From Aplidium turbinatum (Eukaryota; Chordata; Ascidiacea; Aplousobranchia; Polyclinidae), in contig OU964935.1 in NCBI GenBank assembly GCA_918807975.1, forward strand, positions 7,713,823 to 7,777,822: DNA of 64,000 nucleotides, read 5' to 3'. Below are positions 34,101 through 42,338 of this stretch, piece after piece. Below the pieces are notes generated by a model. It was not told the origin of the DNA. It saw only the letters and a list, made by a program, of their open reading frames with translations, and did no database searches. The position numbers and the translations under genes are program-made. Each line of letters begins with the position of its first letter. The first letter of the stretch is position 1.

Positions 34101-36792
34101 GTTTAGAAATAACTTTCACACTATTTGCCCAACATTTTTTCCTCGTCTCCAGACATAAAAACTCGTTTTTTAATCTTTTCTCCAGGGCCGGCCTACACAC
34201 ATCCCCCACAAAGGTTCGGGAAGACCTCATCTCCCAAGCATCAACGATGTTAGCGATGTATCGCAAATATGTGGCGACGTCATCGTCGGCCGGGCAACTG
34301 ATCCTGCCTGAAAGCATGAAGCTAATTCCCGTTTATTTAAATTGTTTGTTAAAGGTGGGCATTTGGCATAGGTTCATTTTCATTTCTGACTAATCCATAA
34401 CATCTAGTCTCTGAACTAGCTAGCCAGAACGTTTTTTTCTTTATCATATTCCAGACAGCAAATCAGTTGTTTTTTTACATTGATTCAACGTCTGCAGACG
34501 TTGAATCAATGTAAAAAACGACTGATTTTGCTGTCTGGGCAGTTGCTACTTTGAGTGATGACTGCAAAGCAAAGAAGTAGCTTGCTGTTTTGATGTATTT
34601 TGTTCATAAAGTAGAAATGTTGGTTTTCCAACTTTGTAGACTATGAGATCAAAGTTGGGCTGGTCCTTAGCAGCCTCGCAGTGTAGTTCAGGTTGGTCTT
34701 CGTGCTTCAAGTTGATAATGATATTGAAGATTTTTGCAAGTGCGAAACATGCTATAGTTATTGCATTAACTGCAGACATATTGTCATGAAAATGTTTTCA
34801 AGACACTGGAACCGTTTGATTATAACGTAGATAGCATTTTACGTTGACATCGTTGATTATAACTCACTATGTTTTGTGCAGCAAGAATTGAAGTTAGTCG
34901 TGTTAATTTGTGTGTCATTCACCCAGAACGACGCCATACATTCATCCCAAGACATATCCACGGACGACAGGGCGTATCTTCGTCAGCTTATCATGTCTAT
35001 GGATGTTGCTGAGAGCCAGGTCTTTTTGTATCCGAAACTAATGCCTTTGGTAAGACTTTAGGCTTGTTTTTCTTTCACCGACTACATTGGCTGTTACTGC
35101 TAGTGCTATGTACCGAGTTCGATAGTCTACCATACTCAAGTTTTTGAGGTTGCAATGAGGTTTGGAATTACTGTTGTAAATTAACTTGTGTTAATTTTGG
35201 CATCTTTACTTTGCTATGTAACGAAATCTTCGTGTAAAATCATAGCTGTGTGTTTTGTACTTCCAAGAATGCTAGCTTTGCCCAGCTGACAAACTCACTC
35301 TTTTGTACATTCATTCAATATCTAATTATGTAAAAACATTGCTGTTAACACTTAATACTTTCAATTTGTAGTTATTTTCTTCCCTCTCTGATGACGGTCT
35401 TCCCTTGGCCGTCCGTTGCTCTGACGATCGGCTCAAAGACAACGAGGTTTACATTCTCGAGAATGGCGTCAACATCTTCATATGGGTCGGGCAGTCTGTT
35501 GATCCAGCCTGGATACAAAATGTGTTCGGTGTGCAAAGCCAGGCGCAGATTGATGTGGACTTGGTGAGTCTTCATTGTCTTATTGTTAGTCTTTATAATA
35601 ATAGACGCTTGAGTATCTGGGCAGATTTAGATTATTTTAATGCCCCAATACAATGGCGTATTCAGTAGACTGCGTGCATAACTCATTGATGATGATTCTG
35701 TAAAGGATGCCAGCAGGTTCTCAAGACCAACAAAGGCAGCTGATTTTCTCGTATCACAAGTAAATAGGCAAACAAACAGAAGCTCACAGCAAAGCACATT
35801 GCCGTTGAAAGTATAATTTAGGCTCCGTGCCAATAACATTTTTGGGCCTAAAAATGACACACCGCTAAAGTATATATTGAAAAACCATACCTAAGGAGAA
35901 ATACTTGTTAAAATCATTAAGAAAGGTAGTTTTTTATAAAAAGCAGCTGTGGTTTTCAAAATAAAATAGACTTGAAGCAACTGCACAAAATAGTTGGCTT
36001 TTTCTTCACTTTTCTCGGCCCGTATGAAAAAGTACCCCCTGGACCCTTTTGCCAACGCTACTGACAAAGCGGATCAGTCATCCGTCGATTAGCTTTCCTA
36101 ATCCACATCCATGGAGATTGGCTGGTTTTGAGTCTTTACGATAAGGTGAACGGTATAATCGGCAGGCTTCGACAATACAGTATGAGTTGGCGTTTGCGCT
36201 ACCCCGCATTCACAATATTGTTCTTACTTGCAATTTGTATCATAACATGGTGACTTAATTCCTAAACGAGGTTTTCTCCTTTCAGGGAAGCATGCTTGTG
36301 TTTGACAACGACGACTCGAAAAACATCCGGTCGGTTATTTCCAAACTGCAAGCAGGGAGGTCTCGGCAAATGAAGGTATTTTGGAGATTCAGTCTCTAGA
36401 AATCAATTTACTATTTGCAGTCGATTTAAAACCTCCAGTTAGAAAAAAATCATCGAATGTGAAAGAATTAAAACAGCCCTATGCACGGCTGTTGAATCAG
36501 AAATGAAAACATTTTATCATTCCTCGGCTGAGTTCTTAAAGTTACTGTCGTAAATTTTTGGTTTAAATCCATAAATGCCTGAAATGTAAATGGGATAGCT
36601 CACATTGGTTAGTCTTTCAATTGGGTATTCATTGTAATATCTTTTGTTCAGCTCACCATTGTACGACAGAGAGACAAACTAGAACCTTGGTTCAAACGTT
36701 TCCTTGTCGAAGACCGAGGAACAGGCACAGCCGCTTCTTACGTGGATTTCCTGTGTCACATGCACAAGGAAATTCGTGGACTTCTAGGTTAA
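16137..36792 (+). CDS. SEC24D: Sec24C/D-type COPII coat protein (23 coding exons)
   Basis: Sec24 binds cargo signals and, paired with Sec23, forms the inner COPII coat at ER exit sites. Exons: 16137-16277, 21694-21857, 23129-23277, 23617-23738, 24468-24579, 24720-24820, 26756-26861, 27505-27581, 28394-28582, 28949-29065, 29662-29865, 30398-30495, 31281-31389, 31851-31967, 32216-32370, 32583-32695, 33245-33390, 33733-33878, 34186-34354, 34927-35049, 35372-35563, 36286-36375, 36652-36792. All junctions are GT-AG and phases agree, giving 1,026 codons plus stop. Residues 1-280 are Pro/Gln-rich. The zinc finger has C357, C360, C379 and C382. Trunk ([12 protein letters not shown]), beta-sandwich, helical and gelsolin segments follow, ending [17 protein letters not shown]. 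The N-terminal [11 protein letters not shown] and [13 protein letters not shown] segments mark the C/D subgroup; C versus D is not settled, so the symbol is provisional. Two adjacent ATGs exist (16137, 16140), 3 bases after a TAG acceptor. Confidence 0.96.
16361..16610 (+). mobile_element. tRNA-headed SINE, family B, copy 1 (Sec24 intron 1)
   Basis: The head has a perfect polymerase III A box (TAGTCGAGTGG) and B box (GGTTCGACACC) spaced as in a tRNA. The tRNA-unrelated body includes CTCGGCAAAGACACTTAATG and the tail is A-rich. A second copy lies in inverse orientation at 56300-56562. The promoter boxes are intact here, so polymerase III transcription in sense with Sec24 is possible. Confidence 0.87.
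16679..17407. mobile_element. CCGCCG-family element, copy 1 (6-bp TSD)
   Basis: Termini CAGGTCTCGAAATATCCGG and AAATTTCGAGGTCTG are inverted. The exact 6-bp duplication TTAATC lies at 16673-16678 and 17408-17413. Subterminal CCGGCGGACATG and GACCGCCGG are the family hallmark. At 729 bp it is non-coding. Inside, around 16945-16995, is a stretch (TTTTTACATCATTTCAACG) related to the core of the hairpin MITEs. A 6-bp duplication is seen in some hAT subgroups and in Dada elements; I cannot choose. Confidence 0.88.
18240..19273 (-). pseudogene. CXC-tailed transposon protein, C-terminal half
   Basis: Overlapping - strand frames 19273-18695, 18819-18544 and 18572-18240 follow one protein order. First comes a [10 protein letters not shown] basic stretch and [10 protein letters not shown], then the acidic-core segment EADTKIF with NDIDVVVIG. 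The [12 protein letters not shown] motif comes next, then [17 protein letters not shown] segment and eight or more cysteines in CxC spacing at the end resemble CXC/tesmin-type DNA-binding clusters. The EAD/DxDV/GCD pattern recalls PIN/FEN1-fold nucleases (inference). The frame changes between pieces, so it is decayed. Confidence 0.7.
19530..20235 (-). pseudogene. CXC-tailed transposon protein, N-terminal half with internal tandem duplication
   Basis: The frame 20235-19945 begins with a glycine-rich start and [11 protein letters not shown], then [20 protein letters not shown]. The next segment ([17 protein letters not shown], then GDCSLFSKL) is present twice: 19530-19742 and 19784-19999 are direct repeats with a period of about 254 bp. 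The duplication is in the DNA and would put the segment twice in the transcript. The second copy differs by a few substitutions and short indels. Confidence 0.7.
21977..22926. mobile_element. CCGCCG-family element, copy 3 (6-bp TSD, Sec24 intron 2)
   Basis: Termini CAGGCCTCGAAATTCACGG and AACGAATTTCGAGGCCTG are nearly perfect inverted repeats. The 6-bp duplication AGCATT is at 21971-21976 and 22927-22932. GTCCGCCG occurs several times at both ends. It is 950 bp with no convincing coding frame. It contains GACATTGAATCAGCGTAAC, shared with the nested fragment at 10043-10853. Confidence 0.9.
24922..26193. mobile_element. CCGCCG-family element, copy 4 (6-bp TSD, Sec24 intron 6)
   Basis: The left end CAAGCCTTAAAGCAACCGG and right end CGAGTTTTAAGGCCTG are inverted. 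The exact 6-bp duplication GTTTTC is at 24916-24921 and 26194-26199. GGCGGCCATGGCCGC near the left end is itself a short palindrome. A younger MITE (25445-25844) is inserted inside. Around 25285-25345 a foldback core (GATTCAATGTTG and GACATTGAATCG) resembles the hairpin MITEs. Confidence 0.9.
25445..25844. mobile_element. CTGTTTTTTT/CTGGG MITE nested in copy 4 (8-bp TSD)
   Basis: Ends CTGTTTTTTTG and AAAAAAAAACCTG are inverted, with exact 8-bp duplication CATCATAA at 25437-25444 and 25845-25852. It is 400 bp. From about 25560 to its right end it matches 1852-2140 almost without gaps. The same family occurs inverted at 12669-12970. Nesting shows it inserted after the CCGCCG element. Confidence 0.92.
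27126..27207. repeat. Hairpin MITE, decayed copy (Sec24 intron 7)
   Basis: The core TTTCAACGTCTACAGACGTT and the outer words AGGACTGAATTTGCTAG are recognisable, but the terminal CAGACAGC/GCTGTCTG ends are weak. A single centre substitution breaks the CTGCAG symmetry. Confidence 0.6.
28394..28582 (+). CDS. SEC24D: Sec24 exon 9: zinc-finger exon
   Basis: This exon holds the whole Sec24 zinc finger, [10 protein letters not shown] followed 14 residues later by CVFC. In the Sec23/Sec24 family this finger braces the trunk and beta-sandwich. It also contains the conserved VIKPLARP and INP-like ([11 protein letters not shown]) segments. It is preceded by TTTGCAG and followed by GTACTT, both good splice signals, and is in phase 0 at both ends. 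Confidence 0.95.
30186..30265. repeat. Hairpin MITE variant with CCAGT ends (Sec24 intron 11)
   Basis: Ends CCAGTAAAACTCGCC and ACTTTTGTTGACTGG are inverted. The core TAGACGTTGAAACGATATAA matches one arm of the main family, with the other arm partly lost. It is separated by only 28 bp from the next copy. Confidence 0.55.
30294..30376. repeat. Hairpin MITE directly before Sec24 exon 12
   Basis: Ends CCAGACAACAAAATCCG and GGGTTTTGCTGTCTGG, core TTCAACGTCTGCAGACGTTG. It stops 21 bases before the exon 12 acceptor (AG at 30396-30397). The branch-point and pyrimidine-tract region of this intron must therefore lie partly in repeat-derived sequence. Confidence 0.85.
30901..30973. repeat. Hairpin MITE, partial (Sec24 intron 12)
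   Basis: Ends AGACAGCCAATCAG and CTGATTTGCTATCTGGG, with the right arm core GTTGAATCAATGTAAAAA. The left arm core is mostly replaced by a T run, so the palindrome is incomplete. Confidence 0.75.
32110..32220 (+). repeat. GACGCAGACGTT repeats ending at Sec24 exon 15 acceptor
   Basis: The phrase GACGCAGACGTT occurs at about 32121 and 32210, with variants TTACGCAAACGTTA and GACGCACACGTT between them. The last unit contains the functional acceptor: CGCAG ends at 32215 and exon 15 starts ACGTTG. The first unit carries the same acceptor hexamer, so a decoy splice site exists about 90 bases upstream. Confidence 0.65.
33112..33193. repeat. Hairpin MITE before Sec24 exon 17
   Basis: Ends TACCCAAACATCAGAATCG and CGATTTTGCCGCCTGGGTA, with core CAGGTCTGCAGGCGTTGAAT. 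It lies 50 bp upstream of the exon 17 acceptor at 33243-33244. Confidence 0.75.
33551..33646. repeat. Intronic hairpin (Sec24 intron 17)
   Basis: GCTCATGTTCAGTAAACG at 33551 pairs with CGTTTACCGAGCATGAG at 33630-33646, about 24 paired bases with a loop of about 50. It lacks the CAGACAGC ends and core of the other hairpins, so it is a different structure. Function unknown. Confidence 0.6.
34451..34539. repeat. Hairpin MITE, near-perfect palindrome (Sec24 intron 19)
   Basis: The best preserved copy. Ends CCAGACAGCAAATCAG and CTGATTTTGCTGTCTGGG; the core from TTTTTTACATTGATTCAACG through central CTGCAG to its complement is a perfect inverted repeat. Total 89 bp with almost no loop, so it can extrude as a cruciform or give a fully paired RNA hairpin. 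Confidence 0.92.
35372..36792 (+). CDS. SEC24D: Sec24 last three exons: gelsolin-like domain and C terminus
   Basis: Exons 35372-35563, 36286-36375 and 36652-36792. The first encodes the gelsolin-like fold ([19 protein letters not shown]) that Sec24 uses near its ER-facing end. The last encodes [16 protein letters not shown] and a TAA stop at 36790-36792. No canonical AATAAA occurs close after the stop. The first clear candidate is near 38708, implying a long 3'UTR through the palindrome cluster or a non-canonical signal. Confidence 0.92.
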
Positions 36793-37167
36793 TCTCTAGC
36801 GTCCAGGCGCGGTAGGATTTTTTATGCGAACACCTTCGGATCGAGTATTTCTTCGAGCGGTGTCAGATGCGTCTTTTGTTGTGTCAACTAAGATTTTTCA
36901 CTTTAGATCATTTTAGAAATTACGGAGTTTAATGTTGTTGCAACGTTACTGTGCATGTTCCGAATTATCTTTTAACGACTTATTGCAATATGTTTGTGTT
37001 GACTGTATAGCAAAACGAAGCGTATTTATGCCCGACCTTTGTCGTGAACGATTTGCGTAGAAGATCTGTTGTTTTATGGTGTCAGTGCGAACCGTTGTTC
37101 CAAGTTTGGTATATTGGTGGAGATTCGCATCATGCGCCGAATTTTGACACCTTCCATTTCTTGTGGT

Positions 37168-37250
37168 CCCTGACAGCAAAATTCGTCATTTTTACTTTAA
37201 CGTCTGGAGACGTTGAATCAATGTAAAAATGACGGATTTTGCTGTCTGGG
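37168..37250. repeat. Hairpin MITE (3' flank of Sec24)
   Basis: Ends CCCTGACAGCAAAATTCG and GGATTTTGCTGTCTGGG. The core TAACGTCTGGAGACGTTGAA is near palindromic with the centre CTGGAG in place of CTGCAG. First of a cluster of at least six units within about 1.8 kb. Confidence 0.85.
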
Positions 37251-37285
37251 AAAGTGATTTTATAAGGCAATGGTGCTACCTTTTT

Positions 37286-37400
37286 CCCACCTGACAAAAT
37301 CATGTCTTTTTATATTTATTTAATCGTTTCTTGCGTTGGATCGTTTATAGACGTTGAAACAATGTAAAAAGGTCTATCTCAACTTTTCATACCCGTCTGC
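37286..37400. repeat. Hairpin MITE, diverged
   Basis: Left end CCCACCTGACAAAATC, right-arm core GACGTTGAAACAATGTAAAA, right end ACCCGTCTG. The left arm is longer and diverged (TTTAATCGTTTCTTGCG). Confidence 0.55.
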
Positions 37401-37473
37401 CGACGTCTTCCGCCTGAAAATAATGACCATTGTTAATTCGCGGACAATCACATAACCCTTTCGAAAACCTTTT

Positions 37474-37558
37474 CCAGCCGACCAAAGTTCTCATTTTACA
37501 TTTTTTTGACGTCCGTCAATGTCAAAGCGATGTAAAAATGAAAAGTTATGCTGGCTGA
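37474..37558. repeat. Hairpin MITE variant with CAGCCGA/TGGCTG ends
   Basis: CCAGCCGACCAAAGTTCTC and AGTTATGCTGGCTG form the outer arms. The core reads TTTTGACGTCCGTCAATGTC, with GACGTCCGTC as a shorter centre. Confidence 0.6.
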
Positions 37559-37577
37559 GAGTACGAACCAAGACAAG

Positions 37578-37737
37578 TCAGACAGCAAATTTTGTCTCTT
37601 TTTACATTGATTCAACGTCTGCAAACGTTACGTACTTAGTCGAAGATTAGGCACAGCCGCTTTAATGGAGCATTTGTATCATTCTTACGTCTGCGGACGT
37701 TCAATCAATGTAAAAATGACGGGTTTTAGTGTTTGTG
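37578..37737. repeat. Hairpin MITE split by ~55 bp
   Basis: The left half 37578-37632 (CAGACAGCAAATTTTGTC, ACATTGATTCAACGTCTGC) and right half 37687-37737 (ACGTCTGCGGACGTTCAATC) together make a full unit. Between them lies unrelated sequence at about 37633-37686. Either an insertion or two abutting partial copies. Confidence 0.6.
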
Positions 37738-37819
37738 AAGCAGAGCCATTGATTGTTGATTTCATGCCTGATGCTCGAATGACTCGGTGCTTGGTGATGT
37801 CGAGTTTGTGTACGTCACT

Positions 37820-38280
37820 AACAGCATCCGGACTGGAAGCCAAACGCTTGGTCTCATCTTGCACGGCAAACAGGATTGCCATATTGGCAGTTATAACTCC
37901 AAATTTTAGCACTTTGAGCGTTTTTTCATGCGTTTGGCAGACCACTTTGGCTTTGGCATTTTGATTTTTTTTCAGCATTGTAAATAGTGTTAAAAACTCT
38001 GTTTTATCAATGCGCAGTAGCCTATTTACAAAACATCAGCTTTGAAAAGGAAACTTTTCCAAAATCTTGATGGTGTTTTCATAATATTGCAATTTGGGCT
38101 GATTTTGTCAACAGCATGACTACTACCAATACCATACACTAAGGTGTTGCGACCGTGCCATATTTTAATCTGAAAATGTATTAAAAAAACGTTAAAACCG
38201 CCAATATGGCAATCCCTGTTTGCCGTGCAAGGTGAGGCTGAACGTTTGGCTTCCAGTCCAGATGCTATTAGACGTCCACG
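37820..38280. repeat. Long-armed inverted repeat with ~300-bp spacer
   Basis: The arm at about 37822-37895 (ACTGGAAGCCAAACG, then CTTGCACGGCAAACAGGATTG) is mirrored at about 38195-38275 (CAATCCCTGTTTGCCGTGC, CGTTTGGCTTCCAGTCC). The - strand frame 37978-37685 passes through one arm but resembles no protein I know. It may be an unclassified foldback element. Confidence 0.65.
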
Positions 38281-38380
38281 TTGAGTGTTGACCCAAACTC
38301 AGTTGCGCTTTTATTGGAAGGAAGAGTTGTTTGTCAGTTTTGCATTTTATTTACGAAGCTTGTTAGTGTGATATGTAAAA

Positions 38381-38463
38381 ACCAGCTTTTACTCACTCCG
38401 CTTGGGTTGCCTATTACAAGACGTTGAAATGATGTAAAAAGCTATAACTTTTGACGACTGGTT
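38381..38463. repeat. Hairpin MITE variant, decayed
   Basis: AACCAGCTTTTACTC and AGCTATAACTTTTGACGACTGGTT form rough ends. AGACGTTGAAATGATGTAAA is the surviving core arm. Confidence 0.45.
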
Positions 38464-38509
38464 AGATTGTGCCGTCTCTTGCAGTTTTTTATTATGTAGC
38501 GTTCTCATT

Positions 38510-38570
38510 CCCAGGCAGCAAAATCCGCTTTTTCACATTGCTGTAAAAATGACGGATTCTGCTGCCTGGG
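38510..38570. repeat. Hairpin MITE, internally deleted (61 bp)
   Basis: Outer arms are very well kept: CCCAGGCAGCAAAATCCG and CGGATTCTGCTGCCTGGG. The central CTGCAG core is deleted, leaving TTTTTCACATTGCTGTAAAA. This shows the outer and inner arms can be lost separately. Confidence 0.8.
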
Positions 38571-38821
38571 TTGTTGTAGCTTAATTATTTAGTTGTTGGT
38601 CGTGGGTCCCTGTGTTGGCACTTGGCAATGGCTTGGTGATGGGATGATGGGAAGGTCATATTATAGAATTAGTAATTTATTTAGGCTTATGTTTCTGACA
38701 TGTAGTGAATAAACCGTCGATTTGCATCGAATATACGTTCATAAAGGTTTTAGTCAATGAATTCTATATTTTTAATTATTCTCTCGGATTTTTATTGGTT
38801 CGAGCTGCATTTGTTTTCAAA

Positions 38822-38898
38822 GCTAGCCAAAACTTTCCATTTTACATCAATTCAACGTCGCTGAACGATGTTAGGCGGACAGCTTTTGCTAGCTGGGT
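38822..38898. repeat. Hairpin MITE variant with GCTAGC ends
   Basis: GCTAGCCAAAACTTTCC and CAGCTTTTGCTAGCTGG are the ends, and ACATCAATTCAACGTCGC keeps the left core arm. The right arm is diverged. Confidence 0.6.
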
Positions 38899-39030
38899 CT
38901 GACCGGTGGTGAGATGCGATTATAGAGACAAATTGTGTTCACCCAGTTCACAACATTAGTTTTTTACAGTGATTTGACGATTTCAGACGTAGAATAAACG
39001 TTAAAGCTACCCATGTTGCTACGTAGGCGA

Positions 39031-41650
39031 TGCCTCCAAAGTTTTTATAATAATAATTTATCTTTGTTTTCTGTTGTTCTGCACCAAACCTCACCGTCAG
39101 TTACAATAAGGAAGCTTTTACGTGTCTATAGCACGTGTTAGTAAACAAACAATTTATATACGTAGATCGAACATTGCGAAAGGTCTAATTACCGCATTAG
39201 ACAGGCCACACCAACACTAAGTGTTTTTACTTTTATTCCATTTACTGTAAATAGGACTTCGATATAAACCTTTAATATTGTTCCTATTTGGACGTCGGGA
39301 ATTGAAATGCGGTCTTTCGCTTTTTGTTGCTCTCTTCTGTTAAATTAACAGAAATTCCCGATGTTCTGCATGCATTTTGCTTAGCATTGTGGACATTTTT
39401 CATGCGATAGTCGTCTAGTGCAAGAATTTTACCGAAGCTTATGGAACCAGTTGTTGAATGTATGATATTTAGTGCAAATACTTTAATTTATTGAAGTGCA
39501 TAGTAAAATAGGAAGTTGAACATTTGCTGTGTGAAATTTTCTTAGTCTTTGTGTTAGTAATGCAAGGGTGGCCGTATGCTTTGTCAAGAAGCCCGCTCTT
39601 GCCAAGGGACGATAACTCCCGACGAGCTATTTTCAATTACCCAGAAGAGACACCAAACCAGTGGCGTTTACAGGGTACTTTTGGACCAGGACCCGGCAGC
39701 GAATTTTTCCCCCACGAACTTTCTGTTACTTCGCGTAGAGTTTGTAATACCGTGTGAATGTAAACATTTTTTCGTTGGCGTGTTTAGCTCAGTGGTTTCA
39801 TCTTGTGCTTAATGTTTCTGAGGACAACGGTTCGAAGTCTTTTTTTTTCCTTTAAATTAATTTTTGCCATGCACAAAAGTTTTTCAAAAAAAGTAGGGTT
39901 AGGGTTAATTCTTAATCAATTCGGAAAATCTTACTTTTAGAGTGACCAGAATTTCTTTTCTCAACTTTTTAAAATTTGACTAAACTAAGTGTGTCTCCAG
40001 GCTACGTTTTTTTTTAAGTTAAATGTTTAGATTTGGACCTGGAAGGCGAGAATTGGCTGCTGACTTTGAAAACCGCGCGAAAAAAATGAATCGGTAAAAA
40101 CAGTTACGCGCGGTAACCAGTAATGGCTGCACTTACAGAAATATGCAAATGAGACAGAAAGTTTGTGGAAAAAAATTTCCCGGCCCGGCATGGTTTTAGC
40201 CGCCGTATCGGTTTTAAAGGCCCGGAAATTTGAAGTAATCACCACGTATTCCTTGCATACAACTAAATTTTCTTTGAAATATCTTGACTTGGAACCCGAG
40301 GATCTCGTTGGAACCGACCCAAATTATTTTCCTAATTGCCTTGCACCAAACATCTTGTTGCTCCCGCTCGATAACTTACTGCATAGAGTGACCGCACCTG
40401 ATTCGATATTCTTCAGTTCGATGCCCTGTCAGCTCGTATCAAAGACTTTTTAATAAACAATTGAATTATATGGCGCTTGATTACACCTATATCTCTGTCT
40501 TGTAAAGCACTGCAAGCAACGCATATATTTGCTGCTGAGTAAAACACAATATTATTAATAGAACCCGGTTATCAAGGGATTCAAACAAGGCGAACTTAGA
40601 TTGACTTACTCCCTCGAGTGTTTGCTGCATGGCGGAGGGGTGAGAGCACTTGTACGACAATTGGAAGGACGTCGGTTCGAGAGCCCACGGCTGTGTTTTG
40701 ACATGACTCTTAGCAACATGCTTGAAGATCAAAATTTATTTTCATTTTATTCTCGTTCATTTATTTTAAAGCTCCAACCTCGGAACCATCTCCCATGCGA
40801 TACCAAATATGACATTATTGGCTGTGTAACTTAATGAATGCGATAATTGAACTTTACTGTGTCAAGAATTTAAAACAATCTCTGAAGCCAACTTACGTGA
40901 AGTTGCCTGCTTGAGCGTAGCCTACTACAAAATCTATCAAAATTGTAACGGAGCACTTGAAAAGACCTATAGCAGAAACATAATGTGCTTTTCGCGTTTT
41001 CCAATCGACAAGAAAGAAATGCGGACATAATGCCATGTAGGAACAATTGGATTGAAAATCTCTTCACCAAATTGATGATAAATTCAATCATGTGATTTGG
41101 AGCTCGCATCTGATTGGCGCTTGACCACAAACGTCGTCAGGTGCCAGGTTGCTTCGTTGCATCAGAGCTTCCTTCGTTATTTTTCTGCGCAACACTTTAA
41201 AAAAAATCCATGAGAAAATGTCGTGTTGCTTTGTAGCAACAAACCGAAACACTGCCGTGGACGAAGTGGTTAATTCAGTTTGTTTTTATACAAAAATTAA
41301 TAGGCTACTTCCGCAACTTAAAAAGCAGGGGTCTAAAAAGGTAGGCTCCACAAGCGACCAAATGTGAAGTTTAAAGCGTGCTTGAGACCAAAATGACATT
41401 ACTAAGTAAAAACGATTTGGCTCTGTCGCTACATTTTAGGCTAATGGTTTGGTAGGGTCCGGATCAGGCCACACAAAGACTTCAAAATTTACTTAGATTG
41501 TCTACGGTATTTCAAAAAGCTGTTCAGATACCATACCAGGCCACGTTCTTGCTTCTATCCTGCTTTCACCAAAGCTTCTAAATAACTTGTTTTGTCTAAA
41601 TATAAAGACTCCCACAAATAAGCAATAGTACGGTAATGTCAAATATGACG
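39031..41650. other. Mostly unexplained intergenic stretch with tRNA-like scraps
   Basis: No gene recognised. GTAGGGTTAGGGTTA at about 39893 is a short telomere-like word. At 39780-39850 a tRNA-like piece (TAGCTCAGTGG A box, GGTTCGAAGTC B box, then a T run) looks like a SINE head or tRNA pseudogene. At 40635-40690 GGTTCGAGAGCCC with an upstream GGCGGAGGGG stretch is a second, weaker one. The open frames here (65-96 codons) have no similarity I know. Confidence 0.5.
39780..39850 (+). repeat. tRNA-like SINE head or tRNA pseudogene
   Basis: A box TAGCTCAGTGG and B box GGTTCGAAGTC are correctly ordered and spaced, followed directly by a run of eight or more T, a polymerase III terminator. The stem regions do not pair into a full cloverleaf (no matching acceptor stem seen), so it is not called a functional tRNA. 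Confidence 0.5.
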
Positions 41651-41654
41651 TTTG

Positions 41655-41955
41655 TCGTCAACCCATTGGCTCAGTGGTTACGCGCCCGGCTCAACAACAC
41701 GCGTCGCTGGTTCGACTCTCGGGATGTGCACTTGAGCAACGCATTTCAGGACTGCTCTCCATTCAGCGGCACCTAGTGAATGGAATAATTCCCAGGCAAC
41801 AACAATTCAACAATCGAAAAACTTTACTCTGCCAATCTCGGTAACTGGCCCTGCGTCAAGAGCCTCTACAAGTATGCGAAACTACCAAGAATAACCTATC
41901 AAGGCTTTGTCAGTCCGAGGATAAGGATTCAAAAACCAAAACCAACCCCATGATC
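41655..41955 (+). mobile_element. tRNA-headed SINE, family A, copy 2
   Basis: The head has A box TGGCTCAGTGG and B box GGTTCGACTCT. The body contains ACTTGAGCAACGC, GACTGCTCTCCATTCAGCGG and GCCAATCTCGGTAACTGG. The tail is A-rich (CAAAAACCAAAACCAACC). It is the most complete of the three family A copies; the others are at 8424-8740 and 46515-46800. Confidence 0.87.
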
Positions 41956-42338
41956 TTAATACAGTATTTAGCGTTTGTGACCTTTCACCCCTCTGACGTC
42001 ATAAGTTGTTTTAAACGTTGAATATTACTGTAAAACTTAAATATTCCTACAAAAATGCTACAAATGGAGTGTTCAAGAAAAGTTTAGAATATTTTGGTTA
42101 GGCTAGTAGTGCGCTATATCGTAAAGACTTTTTCTGGCAAAAGTGCTTCCCCCAAACAAAATGAAAACAGGCTATTTCTTTACACAAAAAAGCAATTTCA
42201 CGATTCTGTATGGCTACAAGTGAAAAACTTCTAATTAGCGATGATCAATTTCGAATAGACGAAAAGGAAGTAGGTTATTTGGTTTAGGGTAGGCCTACTG
42301 TATTTACCATAGGCTATTATTTGATTATTCCACATTTG

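Noticed and set aside
34546-34779. 77-codon - strand frame in Sec24 intron 19 ([14 protein letters not shown]) as an antisense gene
   Set aside because: No similarity recognised and no supporting signals; it lies next to a hairpin repeat and may be chance.
39780-39850. Functional tRNA gene
   Set aside because: A and B boxes are present but no matching acceptor stem or full cloverleaf could be drawn.
40163-40453. 96-codon + strand frame as a gene
   Set aside because: No recognisable domain and strongly shifting composition; no start context or splice partners.
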